From Seminavis robusta (Eukaryota; Bacillariophyta; Bacillariophyceae; Naviculales; Naviculaceae), in NCBI GenBank assembly GCA_903772945.1, contig CAICTM010000020.1, positions 1 to 64,000 on the forward strand: DNA of 64,000 nucleotides, given 5' to 3'. Below, one piece after another: positions 40,869 through 50,816 of the stretch. The notes beneath the pieces were generated by a model. That model ran no database searches and was not told the origin of the DNA. It was given only the letters and a program-made list of their open reading frames with translations. Each line of letters starts with the position of its first letter. The first letter of the stretch is position 1. Made by a program: the position numbers and the translations under genes.

Positions 40869-41258
40869 GCGACTATCCGTATCATGAAGTTCTGAGCTTT
40901 TGGATGCTCGTGTCACGTTGTCCCTCTCGAAGATTTGGGCTTCGATGCAGTGCGAAGCTCGTGAAAGCATAGTCGCTGCTCCAACCCAACATTGTTGCAT
41001 CGCAGGTGTTCCAAGCATCGAAGCTACCGGAGAGCCGCACTCCTCCCAACCCAGTTCTAACTGCCTAGAGCCAGTCATGGGAGGACACAGAGAGCGAGTT
41101 CGGACACTCTAACAACCGCATTGATAGGAATGCCATCAAAGGCACTGCCAAACATGGTTATTCTACTTACGGTGCTAGCTAGGAACCGACGGACCAACAT
41201 AATCAGTTTCAAAAGTCACTTCGTTTATGCTCCAATGATGACAGCAGAGTCGAGTCCA
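40869..41258. other. Intergenic between convergent genes
   Basis: A 390-bp shared 3' region. No feature recognised. A minus-strand open frame 41078-40452 mostly overlaps the beta-helix gene and is treated as its antisense shadow. Confidence 0.4.
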
Positions 41259-43121
41259 TCACGGCGTCGATTCGTTCGCATACAGATACAAGTCTTCCAG
41301 TTCACTGGCACGAGGCAGATCCAATTCACCCAGCCACCCTCGAAAGTTGGGAAAGTCCTTCCAAGCGGTCTGATTCACAGCCGTGCGTGTCTTGTATTCC
41401 ATTTCTTCTGCCGCATACAAGGCATCGTATTGACTCAACAAAAAGTATTCGAGCTTGCGCGCTCCATGGGACCGATTCTTTTGCAGCATGCGCTGGATGC
41501 GATCGCCCAGGGACCGCGTGACTTGAAATCGAGATGCAGGGTCCACCCATGAAATTTTGGATGGATATTTGAGACGGAGTAAACGTGGCAAGGCGGCGAG
41601 AAACTCGGGGCTGGATCCACTCATGGCGACCTTGCAGTGGGAGCACACGTAGTGATTGGAGACGATCCAGGATGGTTTAGTGCCGCAGTCTCCAAAGACG
41701 GGTATGAGACGTTCCAAATGATCATAGACAAAGTGTCCTTTGTCACAGCGGGTGCACGGGAGACATGGTCGTTGCTTACTGTCATTGCTGTTGGAATCTG
41801 ATGCGTTGGGGATAAATTGGAGCATGAGTTCCCATTCCAATAGCCAAATGGTGCATCCCGCCACCACGGCATAGTCGGGGCTCATGAGCAATGGTTGCGA
41901 CCGCCACCCTTTCTTCTTGACAATGGGTGGTCGGGGACACGTAAATGCACCGGTGCGATTTGGAAAATTGCTACGAAACCATTGTTTGCGTTCGTCTTGC
42001 GCGGTTCTATTGTTGTTGTCTCCCACCACAACCACGTCCTTGACATCGGGACAGTGATGATGCAAGTAATAGGCTAGAACAGCGACCGGTTTGGGAGCAC
42101 CGGATTCTTCCATGTATTCCAGAATGGATTCGTCATCGTCGTGTTCGTAATGTTGGATAGATTCGTCTTCTTCCAAGAGTTGTGACAACCACTTGGAAAG
42201 TGATGAATATTTGATTTGACTGATTTTGGCAGCTGCTGGCTTTTTGTCGTCGTCATTGCTTTGATCCGGTTTCTCTTGGGTCACCTTTGTGGAAATAGTT
42301 TCGTCACTCTTATTCTTGTCTTTCTTGCTATCATTGTTGCTGGCATTGGACCCATCGACCGAGCTCTGGCCAATGGCATCAGCATTCTCGTCTTCATCGT
42401 TCTTCTTTTTGGAACTTTGCAGAGAAATCTTTTTGGATGTAATGGTTGCTGCAGCTTTGGATGACTTGGCTGGTGATGTTTTCTTTTTGGGCTTTAACAT
42501 GCGCAAAGGACACTTTGGGAAATGCCCGGCAGCGGCCACAATACCATCCACTCCACACAGTGGACATGTCAGAGGTTTCTCTTCTGGTGGAACGACACGA
42601 GCACTCTGCTTGTTGCCTCGAGTGGACCGACGACCTTCTCCTGCTTGGCCGCTCTCTTTTGCAACCTCACTGCTACTGGTAGGATTTTGCACCACCAAGT
42701 CTTCTCCTTCGGTGGATGGCACCTTGTCTGTACTGGTAGTAGTAGTCGTATCTTCTACAGATTGTGTCTTGTCCTTTTCGTCGGATGACACAGTGGTGCT
42801 CTTGTCGGGTACACAGACACTCACAGCTTCCTCCCACACATGTTGTCCAATGGTCCTGGCTGCCACTTGCAGTGAAAACGATTTGTGGTTGTCGTCGTCG
42901 TTGTCACTACGTGGGCGCTTCTTGCCTTCTTCTTCCTCGCCTCCGTGTTTTCTCTTTTTGCGTCGCGAACTTCGCTTTCTCGGTGATACTCCTAGTAGCT
43001 TGGCTTCGCTCGATGCCACCGCAGGAATGGGGGATTCTTCGGCTTCTTCCACTGCGAGCACCTGTGTGGCTCTTCTGGAACTACCACTAGTAGTAGACGC
43101 TCGACTGTTGTTGTTGCCCAT
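41259..43121 (-). CDS. Nuclear protein with two cysteine clusters; DUF6729-like C-terminal region
   Basis: A 620-residue single-exon protein. The first 300 residues are Lys/Arg/Ser/Asp-rich with several nuclear localisation signals (PRKRSSRRKKRKH) and a small C2HC-type finger (CPLCGVDGIVAAAGHFPKCP). The C-terminal half is folded: WFRSNFPNRTGAFTCPRPP, WLLEWELMLQFIPNA, then a zinc-ribbon-like pair CLPCTRCDKG and YVCSHCKVAM flanking VSNH, followed by FLAALPRLLRLKYPSKIS. This order (C-x2-C, a Trp strand, Y-x-C-x2-C, then 'LP.....P') is like the DUF6729 regions found ahead of some transposases, but no transposase core is present. It could be a domesticated DNA-binding module. Role unknown; nuclear location is inferred from composition. 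Confidence 0.65.
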   Translation of the reverse strand: MGNNNSRASTTSGSSRRATQVLAVEEAEESPIPAVASSEAKLLGVSPRKRSSRRKKRKHGGEEEEGKKRPRSDNDDDNHKSFSLQVAARTIGQHVWEEAVSVCVPDKSTTVSSDEKDKTQSVEDTTTTTSTDKVPSTEGEDLVVQNPTSSSEVAKESGQAGEGRRSTRGNKQSARVVPPEEKPLTCPLCGVDGIVAAAGHFPKCPLRMLKPKKKTSPAKSSKAAATITSKKISLQSSKKKNDEDENADAIGQSSVDGSNASNNDSKKDKNKSDETISTKVTQEKPDQSNDDDKKPAAAKISQIKYSSLSKWLSQLLEEDESIQHYEHDDDESILEYMEESGAPKPVAVLAYYLHHHCPDVKDVVVVGDNNNRTAQDERKQWFRSNFPNRTGAFTCPRPPIVKKKGWRSQPLLMSPDYAVVAGCTIWLLEWELMLQFIPNASDSNSNDSKQRPCLPCTRCDKGHFVYDHLERLIPVFGDCGTKPSWIVSNHYVCSHCKVAMSGSSPEFLAALPRLLRLKYPSKISWVDPASRFQVTRSLGDRIQRMLQKNRSHGARKLEYFLLSQYDALYAAEEMEYKTRTAVNQTAWKDFPNFRGWLGELDLPRASELEDLYLYANESTP

Positions 43122-43826
43122 GTCGACTTTGATGAAACTTGGTAATAGGTGGTGGCGTAATGTTGAGTAGCTTGTTGAGTGCTGAGTGAGTGGTGGGCGT
43201 ATCTTTTCCTGTGATTTTCAATCAAGTCGCACACTTTCCCGGCGAAGAAGACGGCGGAAGACAGAGAGAGCCTTTGATACCGATGGCAACCATACGGTAG
43301 TTGACGCATGTACCGCATGCATACATGTAACTTGTTGGCATGATGGTCAACATGGCCTGGTAGTCTACCACTAGCTAGCTACTGGAGTAGGCTACTCTTT
43401 ACTATTTTAATAACTTGCAAACAAGCCAAACTAGAAAAAGGTACGGTACCGTAAGTATTGTGTCACCACAAGGTATCCATCGGACCAAGATATCCGAGTT
43501 GCCTTCTTGTACGTGTAATATCTATACTTTTGCTTTTCAACCACTGTGGATTAGTTGATGCGGACACGGTGCGACGCACTGGATGGCTTGAAATGACTGG
43601 GAAGAGGAAATGGAGCTGCGCAATGACAGTGCATTCAAACGGTTGCCAGAGGAGGAGCTAGGACGACGGTAACCGTTCCTTGGATACATGCACGATGTGT
43701 ATCAGATAATGCAGTTTTACATAGTTAGGTTAATGAAAGACGAATGCATGATGAGTAGCTAAAACATGGAACAGATGGTTCCATTCTGTCTGTTTGTCTG
43801 TCTGATTGCAATGCGTTGCCACAGAG
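43122..43826. other. Intergenic, about 0.7 kb
   Basis: The promoter of the minus-strand nuclear protein and the 3' flank of the small disordered protein. GGTACGGTACCGTA (43440-43453) and CTAGCTAGC (43372-43380) palindromes; no gene supported. Confidence 0.4.
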
Positions 43827-44372
43827 TTAGGCTGCTTGACTTCGGATTCTCCTGTCGGGCGAAATGGACGGAGATCGGGTGCTCTGGTAGATATTTGCTC
43901 GGCGGTGATGAGTGGAATCGGACAGCAGTTTGCACCCAACCGACTCTTGTCGAATGGGGTATTTGGGAGGGTTCTGGATCTTGGATAATGGTGGGGGAAA
44001 GATGGGCTTTTTAGCACCAACGACATCGGGCACCAATGGCATCCCAACGGATTCTTTTCTCATGGGGATCCTGGGTGGGCAGCTGTTGCGGGTGCCAAGG
44101 GGACACGGTGGTGGCAATGGAGGTGCATCCGCACAACCTTCCACTATTGGTTCATTGACTCGGTCGGGAGACGACGACATTTTGAGGCCAGCCGATACTT
44201 GTCGCTTGGGAAACTTGGGCGAAACCAAACCCAACGGCAATGGAAAAGCAGGCGTCTTTTGACTGTTCCAGCGAGATACCAGGTGATCTTCCTCTTCTCG
44301 GTGGGATGCTTCTTGGTGGCTGTCTTCTTCCGTTCGATCGATGGTGCTGCTGTCCATGGTGTCGATGATCAT
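43827..44372 (-). CDS. Small disordered protein with three RxxSxG motifs
   Basis: A 181-residue protein starting at ATG 44372 (a second ATG at 44357 begins MDSSTIDRTEED). It is Pro/Ser/Arg-rich with no predicted fold. A short motif occurs three times: KFPKRQVSAGLKMSS, RIPMRKESVGMPLVPD and KYPIRQESVGCKLLSDS, i.e. [KR]-x-P-x-R-[QK]-x-S-[AV]-G. The R-[QK]-x-S core fits basophilic kinase sites and 14-3-3 docking. Runs of PPLPPPCPLG separate them. The repeats and regular spacing argue that the frame is coding rather than chance. I do not recognise the protein. Adjacent upstream sequence has no further exon that I can see. Confidence 0.5.
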   Translation of the reverse strand: MIIDTMDSSTIDRTEEDSHQEASHREEEDHLVSRWNSQKTPAFPLPLGLVSPKFPKRQVSAGLKMSSSPDRVNEPIVEGCADAPPLPPPCPLGTRNSCPPRIPMRKESVGMPLVPDVVGAKKPIFPPPLSKIQNPPKYPIRQESVGCKLLSDSTHHRRANIYQSTRSPSISPDRRIRSQAA

Positions 44373-47300
44373 CGCTTTTGGTTTGTCAGTTTGATGGCAG
44401 TGGATATTTTGTAAGACTAAAATCCAGTTGCTTGGAATTCGTGTGAAAGGCTCGGAAAAATAAATGTGAGAGGTCGAATGGGAAGGTCCGATGATCCGAT
44501 GATGCGATCAAGATGCCAAGGGTCCGTCAACCCGTCAAACGTCCAGTTGAGAATTTGCCAGAAATGCTTCTCGTTGCCAAGAAGAAGGGCACTTAAAAAC
44601 CACCACGTAATTTCTAAAAAATTGCCACCAAGATTTTTAGTTCATCGATCCAAATAAAAACAGATAACGTTGCCTTGACGTTAAGATAATCTTTTCTCAC
44701 ACCGTTGCTCACTGGTATTGGTACTTCAACGCCACTGGTACCGATACAGACACGAGAATATTGAAACCATTGCTGGGATATTTTACTAATCCTATTGCTG
44801 TTACATGAATATTATTTGTAGCAATCGGTTTGTAGCAGGGAATCAAGATCTCATTCTAAATTGGTCGCATCGACAGCTTCTGACATGTCTGCAGAAGAAA
44901 AATCTTTGATATCAGATCGAATGATTGAGTTCTACAATCAATCTATGATGCATATTTTATGAAAGGGAGAGTACTCATCATGGAATGCCTATTAGGTTCC
45001 AAGATTCAATCTCCTCATCTACAAATAATCTGAGCACCCGAGCCCGACTTCAGAAGGGTACCGGTACCATGGTACACTAGCACTGTAACTTCGAAACAAA
45101 TGTTCTTAAAGATAAAGCAAAAGTACCATTTTCTATTTTTGGCTTCGCGTCAAAAATTTGTTCCCAATGCTTCACGATGGCCCTCTTCGAAACAGCACTA
45201 GCTGAGGTCATTGTAAAAGACCAAATGAATTACATCAGAAAGGAACATTATCAGTTAGAGAAAAGAATCAGAAGTTTGTTCCTCAAGGAGCACGTCTCTG
45301 GGAGAGTGGTTTCAGCTCTCCTTAGCTTTCGACCCACAAATGTTTATTCCATTGAACTGCCTCAGGAAAGAATTCTTCCTGATAAGAGGACACGCGCAAG
45401 ATTGCAGTCGTGTCATTGGGTGATCATCTATTGGCATCTCGCTGTACTGTAGAGTTGAAGAACGCCAAGCTCAGGCAGTTTCTGTGCAGTGCGCCTCGAA
45501 TTACATGTATTATTGACTGGATCAACAAAGATGCGGTTCTGCTAGAGCGGGCACGGATCCGATGATTCAGTCAAGTTTCCAATCCCACGCAATTCCAAAA
45601 TTCACTTAACGTCAGCATCCAAAATTTGCATCCGACCTTGCTAATGAGCAAGATCTTAGCCGAAGATCTGCTGACACCGACCATGACGAACCCGCCTGGG
45701 TGCGAGAGAGGCGATGGATACGGTGGACCTCCCCACGGTGGAGCTGACGGCTTTGAATGAAGAGAAAGGAGCAGCCCCAAGGATTGCTTATCCGACAAAT
45801 GGACAACGTTGACAGAGTTCTACTGGGAATTTGGCATTGGTACATTGGTACCAGTATTCCACAACGAGGGGGGAAAGTCGGATATTGGGTGCAGTATGAT
45901 AATGAAAGCCAATCCAGAGGAAACCACAGGGCCGACTTTTTAAAAGTCCAACCCGTCAGTTTCCTTGGTGGCCATTTCCTGAATTTAAAAAGCAATGGTG
46001 AATCTCTAGATTTGTCTATTTACTTACTTTTGAACGTGGGAGATGTGGTGCTAACGGTCTAATGGGTCTCCGGCGGGGCATCTGGGTCCTGTCGCAGCAG
46101 CCCCCTTTATCTGGACCAGTGATGGCGCGGGCGCTCACAGTGAATTCGCCGCAGCGTATTCTACAAGGAGACATTGGAAACAACAATAATGCCAGCAACA
46201 ACCAGGTGGTTGGGATGGGGGAAATGGTCGCAGCCCTATTGAGACTCCTCTCCTTGGGTGTCGCAGGAGGTGTTGCAGCAACCATGACGCCATGACGTAA
46301 GGAGGCAAGAAGCAATCTAACATTCTTCCAATAGGCTCGTGCGGTGCCATCGAGGCAACCTACCCTGGGCAAAGGTTTCAGTTATGGTCTGGGCAGGTTC
46401 CTTTGTTGCTTCGGCTAAGGTGTTCTTCGTTTGAGCAGGAGAAAACTCGCATCATACATGTAGATTGCTTGATGGTAGGTTCCTATGTTGAAAGCAACAA
46501 CGTTAAGAGTGTCATCCTGGGAAACCTGGCTCCAATCGACTGCTAGCTAGCTGGCAGGCTGGCTGGACGGTCCTCTCCAGGATGGAGTGGAGCCAAAACA
46601 AGAATCTTGCACTGATGGCATCGGAGAAGCCGCACGATGGTGGCAGCGTCCTTTCCACTTATGGATCCCTTCTGTTCTCCTTCTGCAATTGCAAAGCTAG
46701 CTCGGGCTTCAGATTCCTCTGGTGGGGTGGGGAAGTTTTTGGGATGCACTAGCTAGATTCAGACGTCCTAGAGTCAGAGGTCCAAATCAAGAGGATAGAA
46801 ACAAGAAGGAACACCAAACTAAATCGTGCTTGACGATTTTGAGGAATCGAATGATTGAATCACCCCGGAGCTTGTTCGAGCTGCTCGCTTTGAGTAGGAG
46901 AAGAATCGAATCGCACCATGGCGGCAACGTTCCTTCCAACTCCTCGCTCCTGTCGGGTCTTTCTGTTCTCCACTGTTGTTGCCTGTACCGGTGCGGTACC
47001 GTTACTCTATGTAGTTAACCGAAGGCTCAACACTAGACAGATGACCTAGCTACTGGGGATGATTCAATTCTGTTCTTGGGGTTTGCTCTGAGTGCCGGCA
47101 ACAGCAAACTGTACATCTTGGTGGTTGCGGGTTGCGGGAGCCCTCTAGATCGCCGATCCTAATCACAACGATAGAAAGGAGAAAGGAACGTCAAGAAAGG
47201 TACATCTTCTGACACGCACCAGGCTCGAATTGATGATCTGTTGAGGAAACCCCAGAGCACGTTCGAGCTGTTCAGTAAGTCGGAGGAATTCCTTGGGGGC

Positions 47301-47637
47301 GAATCGAATCTCCTACTAGCGGCAGTAGACAGGCTTCTTGGAACGATTTCGATAGATGACATCTGTGCGGGGCAACGGTCATGTATGTTATCGAGCGGAT
47401 CAAGACCTTTGCAATTTCATCGATCTGCTGGCACCTAGCTAGCTAGCAAGCTCAGTGAGAACAACCAGAGCCCATCATGCTAATCTACGATAAGGGGTAC
47501 CGCTGGCTGCGATCTTAGTTGCTCTGCATGCTCGATTGATCCTCACGCAGCCAATGGCGAGTGGGCGGAGTGACGACGTTAGAGTGCATCTTTTCCCACT
47601 GCTCGGGGTAACGTTTGCTTATCTTTTCTCAATGTAG
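44373..47637. other. Gene-poor region, 3.3 kb
   Basis: Only short open frames occur (for example 45177-45452 plus, 45757-46062 plus), none with a domain or convincing start. TACCGGTACC and TACCGATAC motifs lie at 45058 and 44740. Two diverged copies of an unrecognised repeat sit at about 46800-46945 and 47165-47320. Decayed coding sequence is likely in places, but I cannot name any. Confidence 0.5.
46800..47320. repeat. Two diverged direct copies of an unclassified sequence
   Basis: Segments near 46800-46945 and 47165-47320 share, in the same order, a GATAGAAA...GGAAC start, GAGC(T/A)(T/C)GTTCGAGCTG, and GAATCGAATC(G/T). On the minus strand both read AA-x-RFDS-P in the same place. Identity is low, and the boundaries are not clear. 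Confidence 0.35.
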
Positions 47638-48318
47638 CTAGCTCGTCTTTTTGGGTTGCTTTTGATGCACTTTCAACAACTCCAGAAACTCTTTGGTAAT
47701 GGGAAACCCAACCGAGGCTACCATGAGAAACCACAGCACGATAACTTGTGTTTGTAGCTTCAACGTTATTTTCGCATGGTAGACAACATACCCACCTTCT
47801 CCTACATGCGCCACAATGGCAAAAATCCAAGCGTACTTGACGGCCGCACTGAAGGTGGATGCCGAGCCAAAGACCATGGAAATGGTGTCATTCAATTTGG
47901 GTGCCTGTTCAATCATTTCGGTTAGATTGTCGGTTCCAATGACATGTGTACCGTATCCCAACAGAGCCACCACGATCAGAACCGCCAAGGCATCGATATG
48001 CGTGACGAGCCAAGTCGGTTCTGGTGCACACACTTGATGATGAATGGCCACCATCCGGGGTCGCACTTCTTGGGCACTGGCCAGAGGTGGTTGGAAGGGA
48101 TAAAAAAGCTTGTGCATTTCACAGAGTTCTCCTTGACAACTCACGGCGGAAATCTCGCATCCTTTCAGCGTAACCTTTTTGAGCTTGAAATCGGTGATCT
48201 TTTTCTTGCCGGGTAGCAGGGATTTGGCCATTGCGTAGACGCTGACGGCATGATCCTCGTTCATGTGAGTGCAAACTCGTGTCGACGTTTCTGCCGATAC
48301 TTCAGTGCTGTCTGTCAT
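47638..48318 (-). CDS. DUF2470 plus DUF4499-like membrane protein
   Basis: Using ATG 48318 (MTDSTEVSAETS) gives 226 residues; an upstream in-frame non-ATG extension is ignored. Residues 10-80 match the DUF2470 fold (RVCTHMNEDHAVSVYAMAKS, then LKKVTLKGCEISAV), the domain at the C-terminus of HugZ-type haem-binding proteins, with the HMNEDH motif. The second half has three hydrophobic segments (HIDALAVLIVVALLGYGTHV, YAWIFAIVAHVGEGGYVVYH, IVLWFLMVASVGFPITKEFL), like DUF4499 membrane proteins. The fusion is known from diatoms and fungi as far as I recall. The role may concern haem or lipid handling at a membrane, but this is not established. Confidence 0.75.
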   Translation of the reverse strand: MTDSTEVSAETSTRVCTHMNEDHAVSVYAMAKSLLPGKKKITDFKLKKVTLKGCEISAVSCQGELCEMHKLFYPFQPPLASAQEVRPRMVAIHHQVCAPEPTWLVTHIDALAVLIVVALLGYGTHVIGTDNLTEMIEQAPKLNDTISMVFGSASTFSAAVKYAWIFAIVAHVGEGGYVVYHAKITLKLQTQVIVLWFLMVASVGFPITKEFLELLKVHQKQPKKTS

Positions 48319-48780
48319 GGTAGGAACGCTTCGATATTGGTAGGAGAGTGCACACAACAAAGAAGCAACTCAGGCTTGGGGCAAGGTACGGGTACGAGGT
48401 GACAGAAGCAAAATTAATAGAATGACGGTGGCGGCTTTTGGAGTGATCAAGTGGTGGGGTCCTCAACGTCGACAATTCTTGGGGATGTTTACCCCTAACC
48501 CTACTCTTCTCGCGACCGAAAGAAAAACCCAGATTTGTGGCTGGGGTAAATCTGTGTGATGCCAAGGTGGTTCCATGGCTCCTTTAGAATAGCTAGAGCC
48601 ATATTACCGTAGGAGTCTGGAGGTTGGATAGTTAGGGCCTGGTGTACCGGTAGGCCCATAACTTGCCGGATGTGAAGGTTCAGAGACCAGGTGAGGGTCT
48701 TGCTGTGGCGTCATGTCATGAAGTTTTGGATCCCTTTGGACGATGGACTGGTTGCCTTTGGCCGTTGCTCACCTAGACCG
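48319..48780. other. Intergenic, 460 bp
   Basis: The promoter of the DUF2470 gene and unassigned sequence. No gene or repeat recognised, apart from GTACCGGTAGG at 48642. Confidence 0.35.
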
Positions 48781-49570
48781 TTAATGTATGCTTGGCAAGC
48801 TTGCCATTGCTCCCTGCTGAGAAGTTTGCCGTTGTGATGTAGGTTTGATCATCTGGTTCTGCTGTACTATTTCTGCTTGAATCTTGCCCAGGCCATCCTG
48901 CAAAGCTTTCCAATTCTCTACAGTTGCAACAGCCTTGGTCATTTCAGTAAAAAGAGGCAGAAACGTTTTGTAAGCCCCAACTGATTTCATTGCTCGCTTG
49001 ATATCTCAATCTTCCTGCGTCTCTAATAAATCTGGTTCCTCTTCTTCTGAATCAGTTTCGAATTTTGGAGGATGGCCCATATGCTTGGTGTTGCCTTTCT
49101 GTTTCTTTGGAAGAAAGAAGCGTTTGCGAACGGAACAAAAGTATACTTGAAAATGGAACTTGCAAAGTACATCCTTTCCAAATATGGGATAGTTAGTTTG
49201 AAATTCAGCATTGCCCTCCATTGGTTTGCCTTTTGAAGGTCTATAATATCTGTGCCTTGGACAAGTGATGGTCAAATAGCCATACCGGTTGTCATATTTT
49301 CCGTTGACTATGCTGAAGCCAGCTTTTTGACATGGTCCAGCAAACAAAGTCAACACTTCTTCTTTGATGAACTTCTTGTTATCACTGTTGTATTTACTGG
49401 GAAGCCAGTGTACATTGTCTTTGTCAGTAGTCGGGAAACCTAGCTAGAGTTGGTATTAGATCAATCACTCTGGGAGTATCATCGCTGAGAGATGTGGCCA
49501 CCTCCACCATAATAGAATTGGGAGACCACTCTTGATTATTGATATTTGGATCAGCGAGATGGGTCTCCAT
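48781..49570 (-). pseudogene. Broken zinc-finger DNA-binding protein (FAR1/WRKY-GCM1-like finger)
   Basis: Three minus-strand pieces appear to be parts of one gene. The first starts at ATG 49570 (METHLADPNINNQEWSP). The second, in a different frame, runs VHWLPSKYNSD through ITCPRHRYYRP, CKFHFQVYF and NTKHMGHPP, ending at a TGA at 49006-49008. The third continues in the same frame as the second (KSVGAYKTFLPLFTEMTKA). The C...C...H-x2-H pattern with a Lys/Trp strand resembles the FLYWCH/WRKY-GCM1 fold of Mutator-type transposases and FAR1 factors. A frame change near 49430 and the TGA at 49006-49008 break it. An intron could account for one of these, but no strong donor is visible. It may be a fragment of a DNA transposon or a decayed host regulator. 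Confidence 0.45.
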
Positions 49571-49718
49571 AGTGCTGGCTGCTTTGTAGTGTTATGAGGA
49601 CAATCTTACTGCATGGGGCCTTTCCTCCAATATTTTTGCCAGGTGTTGGCAGCGGAATCAATCAAGTCAATATTATTATTCTACTTGCTTTCAAGAAATA
49701 ATAATACTTATTTGTTAG

Positions 49719-50525
49719 CTAGCTGTTTCTGGATTTGTGCCATGCCACGACATCCTCGTATTTCAGGTCTCCTCCAAAGCAATCCAGGGCACTGCCAATT
49801 GTCAAGTCCACCTTTCCGTTTCCCACCCTCTCTACCATTTCCATATCCTCCATGGATCTTGCCCCTCCTGCATACGTGACAGGGATGGGCGAATGTTCTC
49901 CCAACAAGGCGACGAGATCCTCGAGAATACCACATTGCTTGCCTTCCACATCGACACCGTGCACGAGAAATTCATCGCAGTAGGTTGCCAGCATTTGGAG
50001 TGTCTCGGCATTCACTTTGACGTTGGTGAATTTTTGCCATTGGTCCGTACAGACATAATAATCATCGGTAGTTGTTGTTGTGCTATTTGGTTTTCGACGA
50101 CACGACAAGTCCAGTACCAAGTGTTCCTTGCCCACAATGTCCACCAATTTTTTCAAGTTTTCCATGTTGATTTGTCCATTCTTAAAAACGTAGGATGTAA
50201 CAATAATGTGCGAGGCACCGGCATCCATCCATTCTTGGGCATTGGTATCTCGGATTCCCCCTCCAATTTGCATGCCTTGTGGGTACGCTTGTAATACTTG
50301 TCGAGCCGCTTCCTTGTTGGCATCTGGCTGTCCATCTTTGCTGGGGAGCATAATGACATGACCTCCTGTCAATGCGTCTCGTTGGTACATTTTGGCAAAG
50401 TCTCCTGCCGGACGATTCGTTTCAAAATTGGTGGTGGCAGCTTCATCCTTGGTGGTGGTCAAAGTGCTGCCGACAATCTGCTTTACTTTGCCGCTGTGTA
50501 AATCGATGCAAGGACGGAACTTCAT
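49719..50525 (-). CDS. HIS6: Phosphoribosylformimino-AICAR-ribonucleotide isomerase (histidine synthesis)
   Basis: A 268-residue single-exon TIM-barrel protein, the usual size for the eukaryotic HIS6/HisA. It opens with RPCIDLHSGKVKQIVGSTL, with the catalytic Asp in IDLHSGK, and carries MQIGGGIRDTNAQEWMDAGA, the first phosphate-binding loop, then LVLDLSCRR, FLVHGVDVEGKQCGI (the second-half Asp), and VTYAGGARSMEDM, the second phosphate loop. It converts ProFAR to PRFAR, step four of histidine biosynthesis (EC 5.3.1.16). A short low-complexity Thr run (STTTTTDD) is a diatom-type insert. No transit peptide is evident although other steps are often plastid-located, so its site is uncertain. It is divergent from the haem lyase gene with 291 bp between their ATGs. 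Confidence 0.95.
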   Translation of the reverse strand: MKFRPCIDLHSGKVKQIVGSTLTTTKDEAATTNFETNRPAGDFAKMYQRDALTGGHVIMLPSKDGQPDANKEAARQVLQAYPQGMQIGGGIRDTNAQEWMDAGASHIIVTSYVFKNGQINMENLKKLVDIVGKEHLVLDLSCRRKPNSTTTTTDDYYVCTDQWQKFTNVKVNAETLQMLATYCDEFLVHGVDVEGKQCGILEDLVALLGEHSPIPVTYAGGARSMEDMEMVERVGNGKVDLTIGSALDCFGGDLKYEDVVAWHKSRNS

Positions 50526-50816
50526 GGTGGTGTATTGGTAACGTAGGTTGTTGGTTGTTGGAATGGCTCTGGGTTAGTGGAGGTGATGGCGACACAGCAG
50601 AGGTTCCACGCGGAAGCGACGTCCTTCATGTTGCTCTAACCCTACTGTAGATTTTCTTCGCCACCTAAACCTGCCACCCACCCATCACACCTCACAAACT
50701 GCCTCATCATTTATCAATCTTTGCCGTATTCGTCGACTCACTCTGACCAACATTCACATCAGCCAGCCTCTTTTATTTGTCAGCGGCACTATCCTCTTGA
50801 ATCAATCGAAATAGCG
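50526..50816. promoter_or_regulatory. Shared divergent promoter of HIS6 and haem lyase
   Basis: Only 291 bp separate the two start codons, so both promoters are packed here, and co-regulation is possible. The middle contains a GTGGAGGTGATGGCGACACAGC stretch and later CCACCTAAACCTGCCACCC; no TATA box is obvious. Confidence 0.5.

Noticed and set aside
43912-44262. 116-codon open frame on the + strand with Gly-rich repeats
   Set aside because: It lies antisense to the RxxSxG protein; its repetitive look comes from that protein's repeats. No domain or good start.
45177-45452. 91-codon + frame (MALFETALAEVIVKDQ)
   Set aside because: Plausible amino acid composition but no homologue recognised, no supporting neighbours, AT-rich surroundings; left unannotated.
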